From a virus: a stretch of 32,403 nt of DNA. The stretch's first letter is position 1; each line of letters starts with the position of its first letter. The notes under the pieces were generated by a model. That model searched no databases. It was not told where the DNA came from and saw only the letters and a program-made list of their open reading frames with translations. Position numbers and translations under genes: made by a program. The stretch lies in the IMG/VR virus record IMGVR_UViG_3300042896_000533, positions 1 through 32,403 of that record; one strand, written 5' to 3'. Positions 6,562-14,221 of this stretch are shown here, piece by piece.

Positions 6562-7827
6562 ATGGCTTGTAATAATTTAGGTTTATTTGCTGCGGCTTCG
6601 GATCCTGATAATTCGTGTGTTGATACTTTGAATTTCACCCTTTATGGGAGTGGATTAACTATTGGTGATATTGTTTATTCTGACTCAGGGTGTACAATAT
6701 TAGCTTTGACATCTTTTTATTCCGATGGTATAGATGTATATGACATTAACGGTTCAGGAACCATTACCGGTATTTCAGGTTGTACATGTCCTCAGTTTTT
6801 TTGTGTTGAGAATGACACAAATTATGATGACACATACCAATTAGCAGGAAACTATATCGGTCAATCTTATTTTACAGGACAAACCACAGGATATTTTATG
6901 TTTTACTCAACAGGTGAAACAAGATGGTGTTTATCTCAAACCTTAGGTGGTTCATGTGATCAGTTTGGTCCATTTGGTAGTACATCAGATTGTCCCGATT
7001 TTGACGACACTGTTGCGTATACTGGAATTTGTGTTACAACTACCACAACTGTTAATCCGTGTGCAACATTTGATTTCACCGCAATTTTTGATTGTTTAGT
7101 TACCCCTTCTCCATCAATATCAGCAACACCAACTCCAACGCCTACACCAACTCCAACACCTTCATCAACAAATATATGTGGTGGAGCCTTTATAAGTGCG
7201 TCAGCGATTACGGTATCATATTCTCCGACACCAACAATGACACCAACTCCAACACCTACACCACAAATAACAAGACCTTGTAACTTTAGTGGCGAGGTTA
7301 TATTTAACACATTTAATGAAATATTACAATGTGCTAATAGTAAGAAATTTAAAGATTGTTTTACTGGTTTTGATTATTTCTCTTCGGATTTAATATTAGT
7401 TTCAGGAAACACAAGCCCAAAAGAAGGTTACGTATATAACGCAATTATTAATGGTCAAGGTTGTTGTGTTGTTTACGAAGGTCTATTTGAAAATATAAGT
7501 GGTGTTGATGATATTACATTAACTTTTGAAGTTGGTTCAAGAGTAAATGGTGCGTGTTTAGATTGTCTTCCTAATTTAACACAAACTCCAACTCCTTCTC
7601 CAACACAAACTCCAACTCCAACTCCAACATCAAGTCCTTGTATTCTAACAAGATGGTATGTTGAAAACAATAGTCCTAGTCTTGTTAAATACAATTACTA
7701 CGAATGTGATGGAACAGTATCTACAGGTGGATTAAACGGTTATACATCTGCTTACGTTTGTTCAATTACAATACCAACGTCAACTTCACCAAACTTTACC
7801 GCAACAGATTCAGGTACAATTTGTTAA
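6562..7827 (+). CDS. Cys-rich modular fibre/adhesin-like protein with Pro-Thr linkers
   Basis: 421 residues built of small Cys-containing beta modules separated by linkers: residues 1-75 (ends GCTC), 80-155 (Trp-containing module also found twice in the 11080-13158 product), a short TTTTT linker near 160, a PTPTPTPTPT linker at about 188-202, a second at about 221-235, a Cys-rich module at about 240-338 (GQGCCVVYEG, CLDCL), a third PTP linker at about 342-357 and a C-terminal module (RWYVENNSPS ... YECDG ... AYVC). No catalytic motif is seen. Long Pro-Thr linkers suit extended, surface-exposed virion decorations or receptor-binding proteins. It is the only large plus-strand gene and ends at the hairpin at 7829-7860. 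Confidence 0.83.
   Translation: MACNNLGLFAAASDPDNSCVDTLNFTLYGSGLTIGDIVYSDSGCTILALTSFYSDGIDVYDINGSGTITGISGCTCPQFFCVENDTNYDDTYQLAGNYIGQSYFTGQTTGYFMFYSTGETRWCLSQTLGGSCDQFGPFGSTSDCPDFDDTVAYTGICVTTTTTVNPCATFDFTAIFDCLVTPSPSISATPTPTPTPTPTPSSTNICGGAFISASAITVSYSPTPTMTPTPTPTPQITRPCNFSGEVIFNTFNEILQCANSKKFKDCFTGFDYFSSDLILVSGNTSPKEGYVYNAIINGQGCCVVYEGLFENISGVDDITLTFEVGSRVNGACLDCLPNLTQTPTPSPTQTPTPTPTSSPCILTRWYVENNSPSLVKYNYYECDGTVSTGGLNGYTSAYVCSITIPTSTSPNFTATDSGTIC
7125..7163 (+). repeat. Pro-Thr coding tandem repeat, tract A
   Basis: Imperfect 6-bp units (ACACCA / ACTCCA / ACGCCT) encoding alternating Thr-Pro. In-frame gain or loss of units would change linker length without frameshift. It contains most of the inverted-repeat arm at 7141-7165. 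Confidence 0.85.
7141..7165 (+). repeat. left arm of a 25-bp near-perfect inverted repeat (24/25) with 10459-10483
   Basis: The sequence starts CCTACACCAACTCC and ends ACACCTTCAT. Its reverse complement, with one A/G difference, occurs at 10459-10483 inside the oppositely oriented 834-aa gene. Both arms begin at a codon boundary and encode PTPTPTPS. They may be no more than a shared linker with shared codon choice, or a recombination site; see findings. Confidence 0.85.
7222..7266 (+). repeat. Pro-Thr coding tandem repeat, tract B
   Basis: A second linker tract in the 421-aa gene, encoding SPTPTMTPTPTPTP, made of the same 6-bp units with one ATG interruption. Confidence 0.8.
7580..7635 (+). 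repeat. Pro-Thr coding tandem repeat, tract C
   Basis: Third linker tract, encoding TQTPTPSPTQTPTPTPTSS between the Cys-rich module and the C-terminal module. Units are mainly ACTCCA / ACACAA. Confidence 0.8.
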
Positions 7828-7828
7828 T

Positions 7829-7860
7829 AAAAAAAAATATCGTCTAAAAAGACGATATTT
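7829..7860. terminator. bidirectional Rho-independent terminator between convergent genes
   Basis: A perfect 11-bp stem, AAATATCGTCT (7835-7845) with AGACGATATTT (7850-7860), around a 4-nt loop. On the minus strand the stem is followed by a run of nine T, ideal for stopping the RuvC-like transcript. On the plus strand it follows the stop of the 421-aa gene at 7827, with only the stem-encoded TTT as U-tract. Confidence 0.85.
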
Positions 7861-7885
7861 CAAATTATCGGTTATATAAACGATA

Positions 7886-8494
7886 TTATTTCCAAATTTC
7901 TTTTGATCTCATAAATCCTAAAACACAAGTATAGGCGTCTGTTTGATCAAAATTTTCTTTCTTCAATGTATTGTTTTTTGTGTAATGCCAAGTAATCTGT
8001 GGTTCTCTTTTTGCAACCTTTTCCCAAATGATCAACTTTTTATCAACGTCTTTTGGTAATCCACCAAATAATACAAATTTCTTCTTATCATTTTCTTGAA
8101 CTAATTCAGGAAATGCAAATTTTCTTGAGTTGTATGTAGATATAAATTCAGGAACGATACCCATTATATTATAGATTTCTTTAAACACAAAACTATTAAA
8201 TCTTAATAGTGTTTGTATGGTATAAATGTTATTAGAATTTAGAAGTGGTTCTTCTATTATAATTCTAACAATTCCTAAATCTTTATATTGTTTAAGTTTT
8301 TCGGCAAATATTTCTGATTTTAATAATAACTCTTTTAGTTTATCATCTTCATCTTTTTCCATTTTTGGTCTTGGTGAGATGTGAGTTAATTCAAGTAATT
8401 CTTGTGTTTTAATATCAAACAATGCCCACCCTATGGTTTTTGTGGATATATCAAGACCCAAAACTTTGGGGGAGTTTTTTAAATTTTTTGTCAT
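7886..8494 (-). CDS. RuvC-like Holliday junction resolvase / RNase H-fold nuclease
   Basis: 202 residues. The N-terminal GLDISTKTIGWALFD gives the first catalytic Asp (Asp15) on strand 1 of an RNase H fold. RIIIEEPLL supplies the second acid (Glu81 or Glu82). The C-terminal FDQTDAYTCVLGFM supplies Asp183 and Asp186, where RuvC has its D-x2-D pair. Expected role: cleavage of branched DNA before packaging, the job of gp49 (endonuclease VII, a different fold) in T4. The long middle segment (about 95-175) is larger than in bacterial RuvC-like phage enzymes I know. It lies downstream of the fibre block, apart from the other DNA-processing genes, and has its own leader and terminator. Confidence 0.85.
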   Translation of the reverse strand: MTKNLKNSPKVLGLDISTKTIGWALFDIKTQELLELTHISPRPKMEKDEDDKLKELLLKSEIFAEKLKQYKDLGIVRIIIEEPLLNSNNIYTIQTLLRFNSFVFKEIYNIMGIVPEFISTYNSRKFAFPELVQENDKKKFVLFGGLPKDVDKKLIIWEKVAKREPQITWHYTKNNTLKKENFDQTDAYTCVLGFMRSKEIWK

Positions 8495-8507
8495 AAAACT
8501 ATTATTT

Positions 8508-8515
8508 TATTTATA
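8508..8515 (-). promoter_or_regulatory. candidate promoter element TATAAATA upstream of the RuvC-like gene
   Basis: Read on the minus strand this is TATAAATA, identical to the T4 late promoter core, 13 nt before the ATG at 8494, inside a very AT-rich 54-nt gap. It is suggestive of a separate start for the resolvase gene, but in such AT-rich DNA a chance match is plausible and the match is not seen before other genes. Confidence 0.3.
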
Positions 8516-8548
8516 TTATAAACTATGAAGATAAAAATTGTAGTTTTG

Positions 8549-11053
8549 TTAGAAATCTAATTTAATAACGTACTGTTGGATTCCTTGTCTTAATATTGGT
8601 GATTGCATTTTAGACATAACTAAAACATCTTTATTTTCATCTAAAAGAGCAATTTCTGTAACATAAGATGGTGTTCCTTGAGTCCAAGTTGGGTTTTGAG
8701 AAACTAAGAATTCATTATCACTTAAGTTAATTTTATATTTCATCTCATATAATGTAGCTTGGATGTCGGTTTCTAAATTACCGTAGAAATAGTACTCATC
8801 ACCAAAATTCAATTGTTGTCCTGTCGCACCATTTGGAACCAAACTTATATAGTCGTTTAGATTGTATGTTGGTGCACTTCCATAATTTTCTGCAGTCACA
8901 ACAAAAGTAGTTGCGGTTAAAGATTCTTGAGTTACATAACCATTAATGAAGTATTGTTCAATTTGACTTGTAAAATCAATTAATCTCCATTGAGCCGGAT
9001 CAGGTCTTACTCCCGATAATGTTTTTTGAGCTAGTACTTGGAACTGTTGTGCGTAGAATCCAGCAGGAACAGTACAAACAGGACACTGAGTTGTTGTAGT
9101 TGTTGTGTATGGTGGATTAATTGTAGTTGTTGATGTAGTAACAGGGTTGAATGTAGTCGTTGTAGTTGTTGGTGAAAATCCTGGTTGTACTAAACAAGGG
9201 AAATCTCCACCAAATCTAATTGCAACATTCTTAGGTGTTTCAGGTGAACAAACATTTTCAGTCCCAACAACACTTGTATAATAATTACTATGTAATGAAT
9301 TTGTAAATTCGTTTGTATTTGATAGTCTATAAGTTACCCAAAGTGTCTCTCCTCCTCCTGTTAAAACCCCTGTAGTATTTGAAGTCCCACATGTGTTTGG
9401 TGTAATTAAAGATACTTGTGGTGCCGGTAAAGTCCAGTTTCTATTTGATTTATATGATAGAGCTGCTACTAATTCTTCATCATCAATAACAATTAGTTTT
9501 GAGTCAGGGTAAACTTTACCTACCCTACTTGGTAAACCGTTTGGTTGTGCAAATGTATCCCAAAGGTTATAGTATCTAAGTCCAGGTTGATTCATTTGTT
9601 GTGAAATCTTAGACTTTGTATATTGAACTTGGAATAAATTTTGATTGTCAAATCCTGGAGGATCTACCCAAAATGTTTGTCCAAAACAACATTCAGGATT
9701 TTTATGCCACATTATTGTTGGCATATGTAACTTAAAGTTTCTTGCCTGACCTTGAGTGTTTTCAGGGTTTTGTGTGTCGTAAGGTTCTAATGCAAATTTT
9801 TCACCATAGAAGAAATCAATAGTTTGATTAGTATAGTGGATAATTGCGATTGCCTTTTGTTCTTCAGGTGCCACTACAATTTTTTCACCAAATGAATTGT
9901 AGTAATATACATCGTCAGTAGATGTTTGACCATCAGATGAAGTATATCCAAAATATTCTTTTTGTCCTATGTAATTAATGGAACCAAATTTTGTATAGTC
10001 TTGGAATTGAGCGGATGCCAAACCGGCAGGACTCTCAGTCCAAGGAATATTCATATTCCATATTTTAACGTCAAACTGATCAGTATCACAAACTGATTCA
10101 AAGTCAATTACACTTTTACTCCAATGTGGTTCGGGTGTAAAACTATCATACAAAGGAACCATTTGTGGTGGATAAATCAATGTTCTAGCCCAACAATCAA
10201 TTGATAAATTTGTAAAATCAGGTGTATCTCTGTCTAATGTTAAAACACTACCACAAACTTCCACAATTCTATATGTTAAAATTGAGAAACAACTTACCAC
10301 ATCTTTTAAACAATCAGGTGGTGGTGGTAATGGACATTGAGCACTTGGTGTTGGTGTTAAACATGGTGTATGCGTTGGCGAAGGTGTCGGTGTTGGTGAA
10401 GCACATGGTATTGAATTTGTACCTGTTGGTGTTGGAGTTGGTGTTGGTGTACTATACAATGAAGGTGTCGGAGTTGGTGTAGGGAAATTACTACAAGAAC
10501 AATCGGTCTCTGCTCTTCCATCATAATATATTGTTATAAAATCTCCAACATTTGGTGTATTATTGTTTTGAACATTACAGTCCATTCTTTGTACTATTAT
10601 TTGGTTTGTTCCGTTCAAAGTTGACATATTAACCACATAATTTGGTGTGATGACATATGTGTTGTTAACTAATGCTTTCCAATCAACAGTAGAAGCGGTT
10701 GTGTTCCCTGTAAAAAATCCTCTCATGGCAGCTCTATTATAAACTGACTCAATACCTGAATCCATAAAAGGAATACCATATATATTTGTTTGTCCTTCAT
10801 CAACTAAATATGGATATTTGATGTACTGTCTATTTGATTCAGGAACACCTGAACTATTTTGTGCGTTAAATTGTGGCTCCAATATAACAGTATTAGCCTG
10901 ATTGTATGTAGATGGTAATTCGTTATATGAAACTTCACTATCTCCTACCGCAAAGTAAAAAATATTAAAGTTACCCTCAGACATTTTTTGTCTACCCGTA
11001 TCTGTAACACGAGTGTTAACTAAACCAGATGTATTTTTAATTATGTAAGCCAT
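8549..11053 (-). CDS. large tail-fibre-like protein with tail-collar-fibre-type ends and PTP/Thr linkers
   Basis: 834 residues. The N-terminus (LVNTRVTDTGRQKMSEGNF ... FYFAVGDSEV) matches the pattern of phage tail-collar fibre N-terminal domains, where 'T..G......G.......F.vGD' recurs. The extreme C-terminus (EIALLDENKDVLVMSK) also recalls those fibres. Residues about 190-240 form a PTPTP linker, which becomes Pro/Cys-rich to about 250. Residues about 624-652 are an almost pure Thr linker (TTTTTTF, TTSTTTI, TTTTTTQ) followed by a CPVC motif. The regions between are not recognised. The gene starts 26 nt after the 692-aa gene and is the last gene of the structural block. Probable role: tail fibre or baseplate-attached fibre. 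Confidence 0.85.
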   Translation of the reverse strand: MAYIIKNTSGLVNTRVTDTGRQKMSEGNFNIFYFAVGDSEVSYNELPSTYNQANTVILEPQFNAQNSSGVPESNRQYIKYPYLVDEGQTNIYGIPFMDSGIESVYNRAAMRGFFTGNTTASTVDWKALVNNTYVITPNYVVNMSTLNGTNQIIVQRMDCNVQNNNTPNVGDFITIYYDGRAETDCSCSNFPTPTPTPSLYSTPTPTPTPTGTNSIPCASPTPTPSPTHTPCLTPTPSAQCPLPPPPDCLKDVVSCFSILTYRIVEVCGSVLTLDRDTPDFTNLSIDCWARTLIYPPQMVPLYDSFTPEPHWSKSVIDFESVCDTDQFDVKIWNMNIPWTESPAGLASAQFQDYTKFGSINYIGQKEYFGYTSSDGQTSTDDVYYYNSFGEKIVVAPEEQKAIAIIHYTNQTIDFFYGEKFALEPYDTQNPENTQGQARNFKLHMPTIMWHKNPECCFGQTFWVDPPGFDNQNLFQVQYTKSKISQQMNQPGLRYYNLWDTFAQPNGLPSRVGKVYPDSKLIVIDDEELVAALSYKSNRNWTLPAPQVSLITPNTCGTSNTTGVLTGGGETLWVTYRLSNTNEFTNSLHSNYYTSVVGTENVCSPETPKNVAIRFGGDFPCLVQPGFSPTTTTTTFNPVTTSTTTINPPYTTTTTTQCPVCTVPAGFYAQQFQVLAQKTLSGVRPDPAQWRLIDFTSQIEQYFINGYVTQESLTATTFVVTAENYGSAPTYNLNDYISLVPNGATGQQLNFGDEYYFYGNLETDIQATLYEMKYKINLSDNEFLVSQNPTWTQGTPSYVTEIALLDENKDVLVMSKMQSPILRQGIQQYVIKLDF
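9085..9174 (-). repeat. Thr-coding low-complexity tract
   Basis: ACA/ACT-rich triplet repeats encoding three runs of five or six Thr separated by short Pro/Val/Asn spacers, in frame in the 834-aa gene. A shorter tract of the same kind is in the 421-aa gene near 7034-7053. Probably a flexible linker; Thr-dense, so a possible O-glycosylation target. Confidence 0.75.
10342..10484 (-). repeat. Pro-Thr coding tandem repeat in the 834-aa gene
   Basis: Imperfect 6-bp units encoding PTPTPTPS, STPTPTPTPT and SPTPTPSPTHTP-type segments with Cys interruptions. The same unit type as tracts A-C of the 421-aa gene but in opposite orientation on the genome. Confidence 0.83.
10459..10483 (-). repeat. right arm of the 25-bp near-perfect inverted repeat with 7141-7165
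   Basis: On the minus strand this reads CCTACACCAACTCC then GACACCTTCAT, differing from the left arm at one base. It begins at codon 191 of the 834-aa gene, while the left arm begins at codon 194 of the 421-aa gene. Confidence 0.85.
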
Positions 11054-11079
11054 TTATTGTAAATATTCTTATATTCATT

Positions 11080-13158
11080 TTATAAAACTGATTGTGGTAC
11101 AGGTGGGACCGAATTAATTAGGTTTGCCTGACAACATTGACAGTTATTTATTATTGCGTTTGTAATATATAATTGATAATACCCAACTGCGTTTGAGCAA
11201 GGTAATGAAGGAGAGTTAATAATGTTATTTGTGGTACTACCTGTAACAACTTGACCACTTGTTAATGTTAATGTATTTAAATATGTATTACTAATTTGTG
11301 TTACATTTACAGGTCCAGGAACACTACAAGGACCACCTAAAGGATAAGTGTTTGCCGTTGTATTTGTATTGGTCATAAGTCCAACTCCATTAATAGTTGT
11401 AAAATTATTATAAGTAGGTATTGTAGTTAATGTTTGAGGGAAATAGTTAAATGTTGATGACATAACAACATCAACAGTTAATGTTGACCCAACAGGTAAA
11501 GATGGTGCGGTTAACGTAAAAGTATTATTAGTATAATTAACACTCATCGTTACATTATAAATTGTAGTTGGTATATTATTAACCACCACAGGTCCAAATG
11601 AACCAATTGTTGTGTTTATATCTTTGGCAAACACACTATAAGTACCTGGTAGTACATTAGTGAATATTGGTGATGGTTGATATGATAATCCTCCGTCTAT
11701 TGAGTATTGGTACGGTGCGTCTCCTCCTGAAGCGGTAACACTAATACTACCATTACTTCCACATAAAGCGTCGTTAACTACCGCAGAAACCACTACAATG
11801 TACGAATCAGAACATAATCCTTGAGCAATATCAACACTATATACATCAGGTGAACCATAAACTTGCCAATTACTTACTGGTGGATATGATGGGTCATTAT
11901 TTGTGACTAATGTTGATGGGTTAGTAAATCCTGTCATAACCCATTGAGCCGGTGTTGATCCACTATTCCAATACACAACATATTGACCTGTTGATGAAGA
12001 CCAACTAGGTTGTCCATTTATATCTACACTAGGATCAAGTTGGACTTGTGAGGCCATAGTTGGGATTCCAGGTTTTGTAGATCTTAAAACTATTGTTGCA
12101 CAAAGTGTATATTCTTCTTTTGGTATTACAGGTGGCGAACAATTACCAATTGTTGATTCAACAATTAAATATGGTGTGTCTGAAACAACTTGCCAATCAC
12201 CTGTTGTTCCTGTAGGATATAATCCATCAGGTAATACAAGTGTGTTATATGGTGATAATTGACAATCTAATGTTTGACAAAAAAACCATTTATTCAACGA
12301 ACTTGGGTCCCAAAAAACGTAACCCAAAAGATTTACACCATATTGTATTTCAAAGTATGGTTTCGTATTTTTAAATCCTTTAACCTCTGAATTAATATAT
12401 ACTAACTGATCCTCTACTACACCTGTCAATACAAAACACATACCTGAATAATTTATAGTTTCAGCAGTTAAAACACAAGTTGTAAATGCTGAGAAATCAC
12501 CATAATAATCCGTAACAGATGCTGAGTATTCTCCAACTCCAAGATTAGTTAGTGCTGGTGCAAAACTTCCAACTTCCCAAAATATAGTATAAGGTGGAGT
12601 TCCTCCTGTGACAACTAATTCAACCGCTCCATCAAAATTTCTTTCTGATGAAGGTTGTTGTGTTATACAAGTAACTCCCATAGGGAATATAGTAATGACA
12701 TCACATTCGTTTGTTGGTTTTACAGTCGGTATTGTTGGTGGACATTGGTTATCAACACAAATGTCAGTTAATTTAATTGGGATTTGTACTTGATTATCAA
12801 ACTGTGGATAAACTTTACTACAAATATTGTAAGTTAATCCTTCTTGAATAGTATCAACAATAATTTCATCATTACAATTAACATATGTAACATCAGTTGT
12901 TTGATCCACAGATCTTATGAAATAACAATAACATTGACAATTGCATGTTATCCCTGTTGAAATTGTTATTTCGTTTGTTGGGGTACAGTCTATTACACCT
13001 AAACTTAATACATAAAAACAAGTTTCATCTATTGTTACTGAATCTATAGAATTTACAGAAATGTATGACGATGAGTAAGTACTTAAACCACTAAAGTTTG
13101 AAATGATCGGTTCGTAACTTCCGTCACAAGAATATAATATATAACAATTTTCTACCAT
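11080..13158 (-). CDS. modular Cys-rich fibre/adhesin-like protein with SprB-like repeats
   Basis: 692 residues. The N-terminal part (1-160) is Cys-rich (CNCQCYCYF near 105-113). Residues about 160-229 and 453-528 are SprB-like repeats; the second has the full pattern: NDALCGSNGSISVTASGG, then APYQYSIDGG, then LPGTYSVFAKD. Between them, two copies of a Trp-containing module (about 240-350 and 368-447) match a module in the 421-aa plus-strand protein. The C-terminal 160 residues are Thr/Asn-rich and end in a CQCC motif. The likely role is an extended tail fibre or virion decoration that touches the host surface. It is separated by 17 nt from the glycosyltransferase gene upstream. Confidence 0.83.
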   Translation of the reverse strand: MVENCYILYSCDGSYEPIISNFSGLSTYSSSYISVNSIDSVTIDETCFYVLSLGVIDCTPTNEITISTGITCNCQCYCYFIRSVDQTTDVTYVNCNDEIIVDTIQEGLTYNICSKVYPQFDNQVQIPIKLTDICVDNQCPPTIPTVKPTNECDVITIFPMGVTCITQQPSSERNFDGAVELVVTGGTPPYTIFWEVGSFAPALTNLGVGEYSASVTDYYGDFSAFTTCVLTAETINYSGMCFVLTGVVEDQLVYINSEVKGFKNTKPYFEIQYGVNLLGYVFWDPSSLNKWFFCQTLDCQLSPYNTLVLPDGLYPTGTTGDWQVVSDTPYLIVESTIGNCSPPVIPKEEYTLCATIVLRSTKPGIPTMASQVQLDPSVDINGQPSWSSSTGQYVVYWNSGSTPAQWVMTGFTNPSTLVTNNDPSYPPVSNWQVYGSPDVYSVDIAQGLCSDSYIVVVSAVVNDALCGSNGSISVTASGGDAPYQYSIDGGLSYQPSPIFTNVLPGTYSVFAKDINTTIGSFGPVVVNNIPTTIYNVTMSVNYTNNTFTLTAPSLPVGSTLTVDVVMSSTFNYFPQTLTTIPTYNNFTTINGVGLMTNTNTTANTYPLGGPCSVPGPVNVTQISNTYLNTLTLTSGQVVTGSTTNNIINSPSLPCSNAVGYYQLYITNAIINNCQCCQANLINSVPPVPQSVL

Positions 13159-13175
13159 CTATTAATAATAAATAA

Positions 13176-14156
13176 TCATATGTTGTATTTTTGAATGTAA
13201 GATTTCATATTATCGATATATTTTATTGTCGAACTATCTTTATCTATGTAATCAAAATGATTAGGGTTTTCTCTCAACTTAGAAATTGGGTTTATATTAA
13301 TGTAATCACCTTTATAAAATTTTGTAGTTTTAAGGTTATCTGTTACACCAGCCATATGAAGTATTGGTCGTTTTTCATAAACATCAATTGTGTCTGTTGC
13401 CCAAGAAAACTCAAGTTCTTCAGTTACTTTAGTTTTAAATCCATACAACCATAAATTCCATAGTAATGACCACATCTCTGCAGTCCAAAATTGTATTTGA
13501 CCCGGATTTATTGGAAATCTTTTTTGGTAATCTAACATCTTATCATACATATTTGTGGAGTCTCTATAGATTTTATCCCATAACTCACAATTTGTATTTT
13601 TAATTAGGTATTGTCCTCCACCAGAATTTTTTTGATTGTCTTTAATTATGTCAACGTCAACACCAATCACTTCAGACATTTCACTTATAAGTTGTCCCTT
13701 TTCAGTGTTTGGGTGTTTTTGTTCATATCTTCCACAACAATCCATTATGTAATCATATCCAATATACCCTATTGTGTCAGATAAGTAACAAGTATCGTCA
13801 TTTAATAATTCTTCAAAATTTGGTAGTTCTCTAAAAATGATATCAGCATCATGTAAGAAAAAAAGTTTACCAAATTCAGGATTTGATTGTATCCACTTTG
13901 AAATTAAAAATGGTTTAATGCTAGGTATGTAATGTTTCTTAACTCTCTCATCAACAAAGTAATGAACGTTAACACCTAACTCTTTTAATTCTTCAGATTG
14001 TTTGGATGGTTTGGTGTTCCCTTGAACCAACCCTAACACAACGTGTATTTGATTTGGGTTAATTCCCTTTTCAATAAAATTGTGAACATACAATTTTATT
14101 TGCCATATAAAGTAGGTTACATCGGGTTGTGCCGAAACAAATAACATGTTTTCCAT
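13176..14156 (-). CDS. putative GT-A-fold glycosyltransferase
   Basis: 326 residues. Residues 98-105 (LFFLHDAD) form a hydrophobic strand ending in a D-x-D metal/nucleotide-sugar motif (Asp103-Ala-Asp105), the hallmark of GT-A enzymes. Further glycosyltransferase-like features are SGGGQYLIK (178-186), FWTAEMWSLLW (223-233) with an acidic candidate base, and a late His (HMAG, His267) as often seen in metal-dependent GT-A folds. No signal peptide or membrane anchor is present, so it should act in the host cytoplasm. It sits among virion genes with Thr/Ser/Pro-rich products, which suggests it glycosylates a virion protein. Modification of host surface glycans is the alternative. Family number not assigned; the call rests on motif pattern. 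Confidence 0.68.
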   Translation of the reverse strand: MENMLFVSAQPDVTYFIWQIKLYVHNFIEKGINPNQIHVVLGLVQGNTKPSKQSEELKELGVNVHYFVDERVKKHYIPSIKPFLISKWIQSNPEFGKLFFLHDADIIFRELPNFEELLNDDTCYLSDTIGYIGYDYIMDCCGRYEQKHPNTEKGQLISEMSEVIGVDVDIIKDNQKNSGGGQYLIKNTNCELWDKIYRDSTNMYDKMLDYQKRFPINPGQIQFWTAEMWSLLWNLWLYGFKTKVTEELEFSWATDTIDVYEKRPILHMAGVTDNLKTTKFYKGDYININPISKLRENPNHFDYIDKDSSTIKYIDNMKSYIQKYNI

Positions 14157-14221
14157 AAAAGAAAATTAGATTAAAATACAATAAAGTGAACTTAAAAAAT
14201 TTGTTTATAATAAACCAAAAA
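14157..14221 (-). promoter_or_regulatory. 65-nt AT-rich leader of the glycosyltransferase gene with a small palindrome
   Basis: This is the second-widest gap in the structural block. It holds the 13-bp palindrome GTTTATAATAAAC (14203-14215) right after the 72-aa gene's stop, then an AT-rich run up to the ATG at 14156. It may carry a separate promoter for the glycosyltransferase. No U-tract terminator is seen. Confidence 0.25.

Noticed and set aside
7125-7266. Repeated short units resembling a CRISPR-like array
   Set aside because: Units are 6 bp, contiguous, in frame and encode Pro-Thr; there are no regular spacers or adjacent cas genes.
6960-7310. Minus-strand frame with GVGVGVGV runs opposite the 421-aa gene
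   Set aside because: It is the antisense reading of the Pro-Thr linker repeats; the plus-strand frame has domain structure, a proper start and a terminator.
8508-8515. T4-type late promoters (TATAAATA) controlling the whole structural block
   Set aside because: Only this copy precedes a gene in the correct direction within the regions checked; the other block-leading genes have the reverse-complement-like TATTTAT instead.
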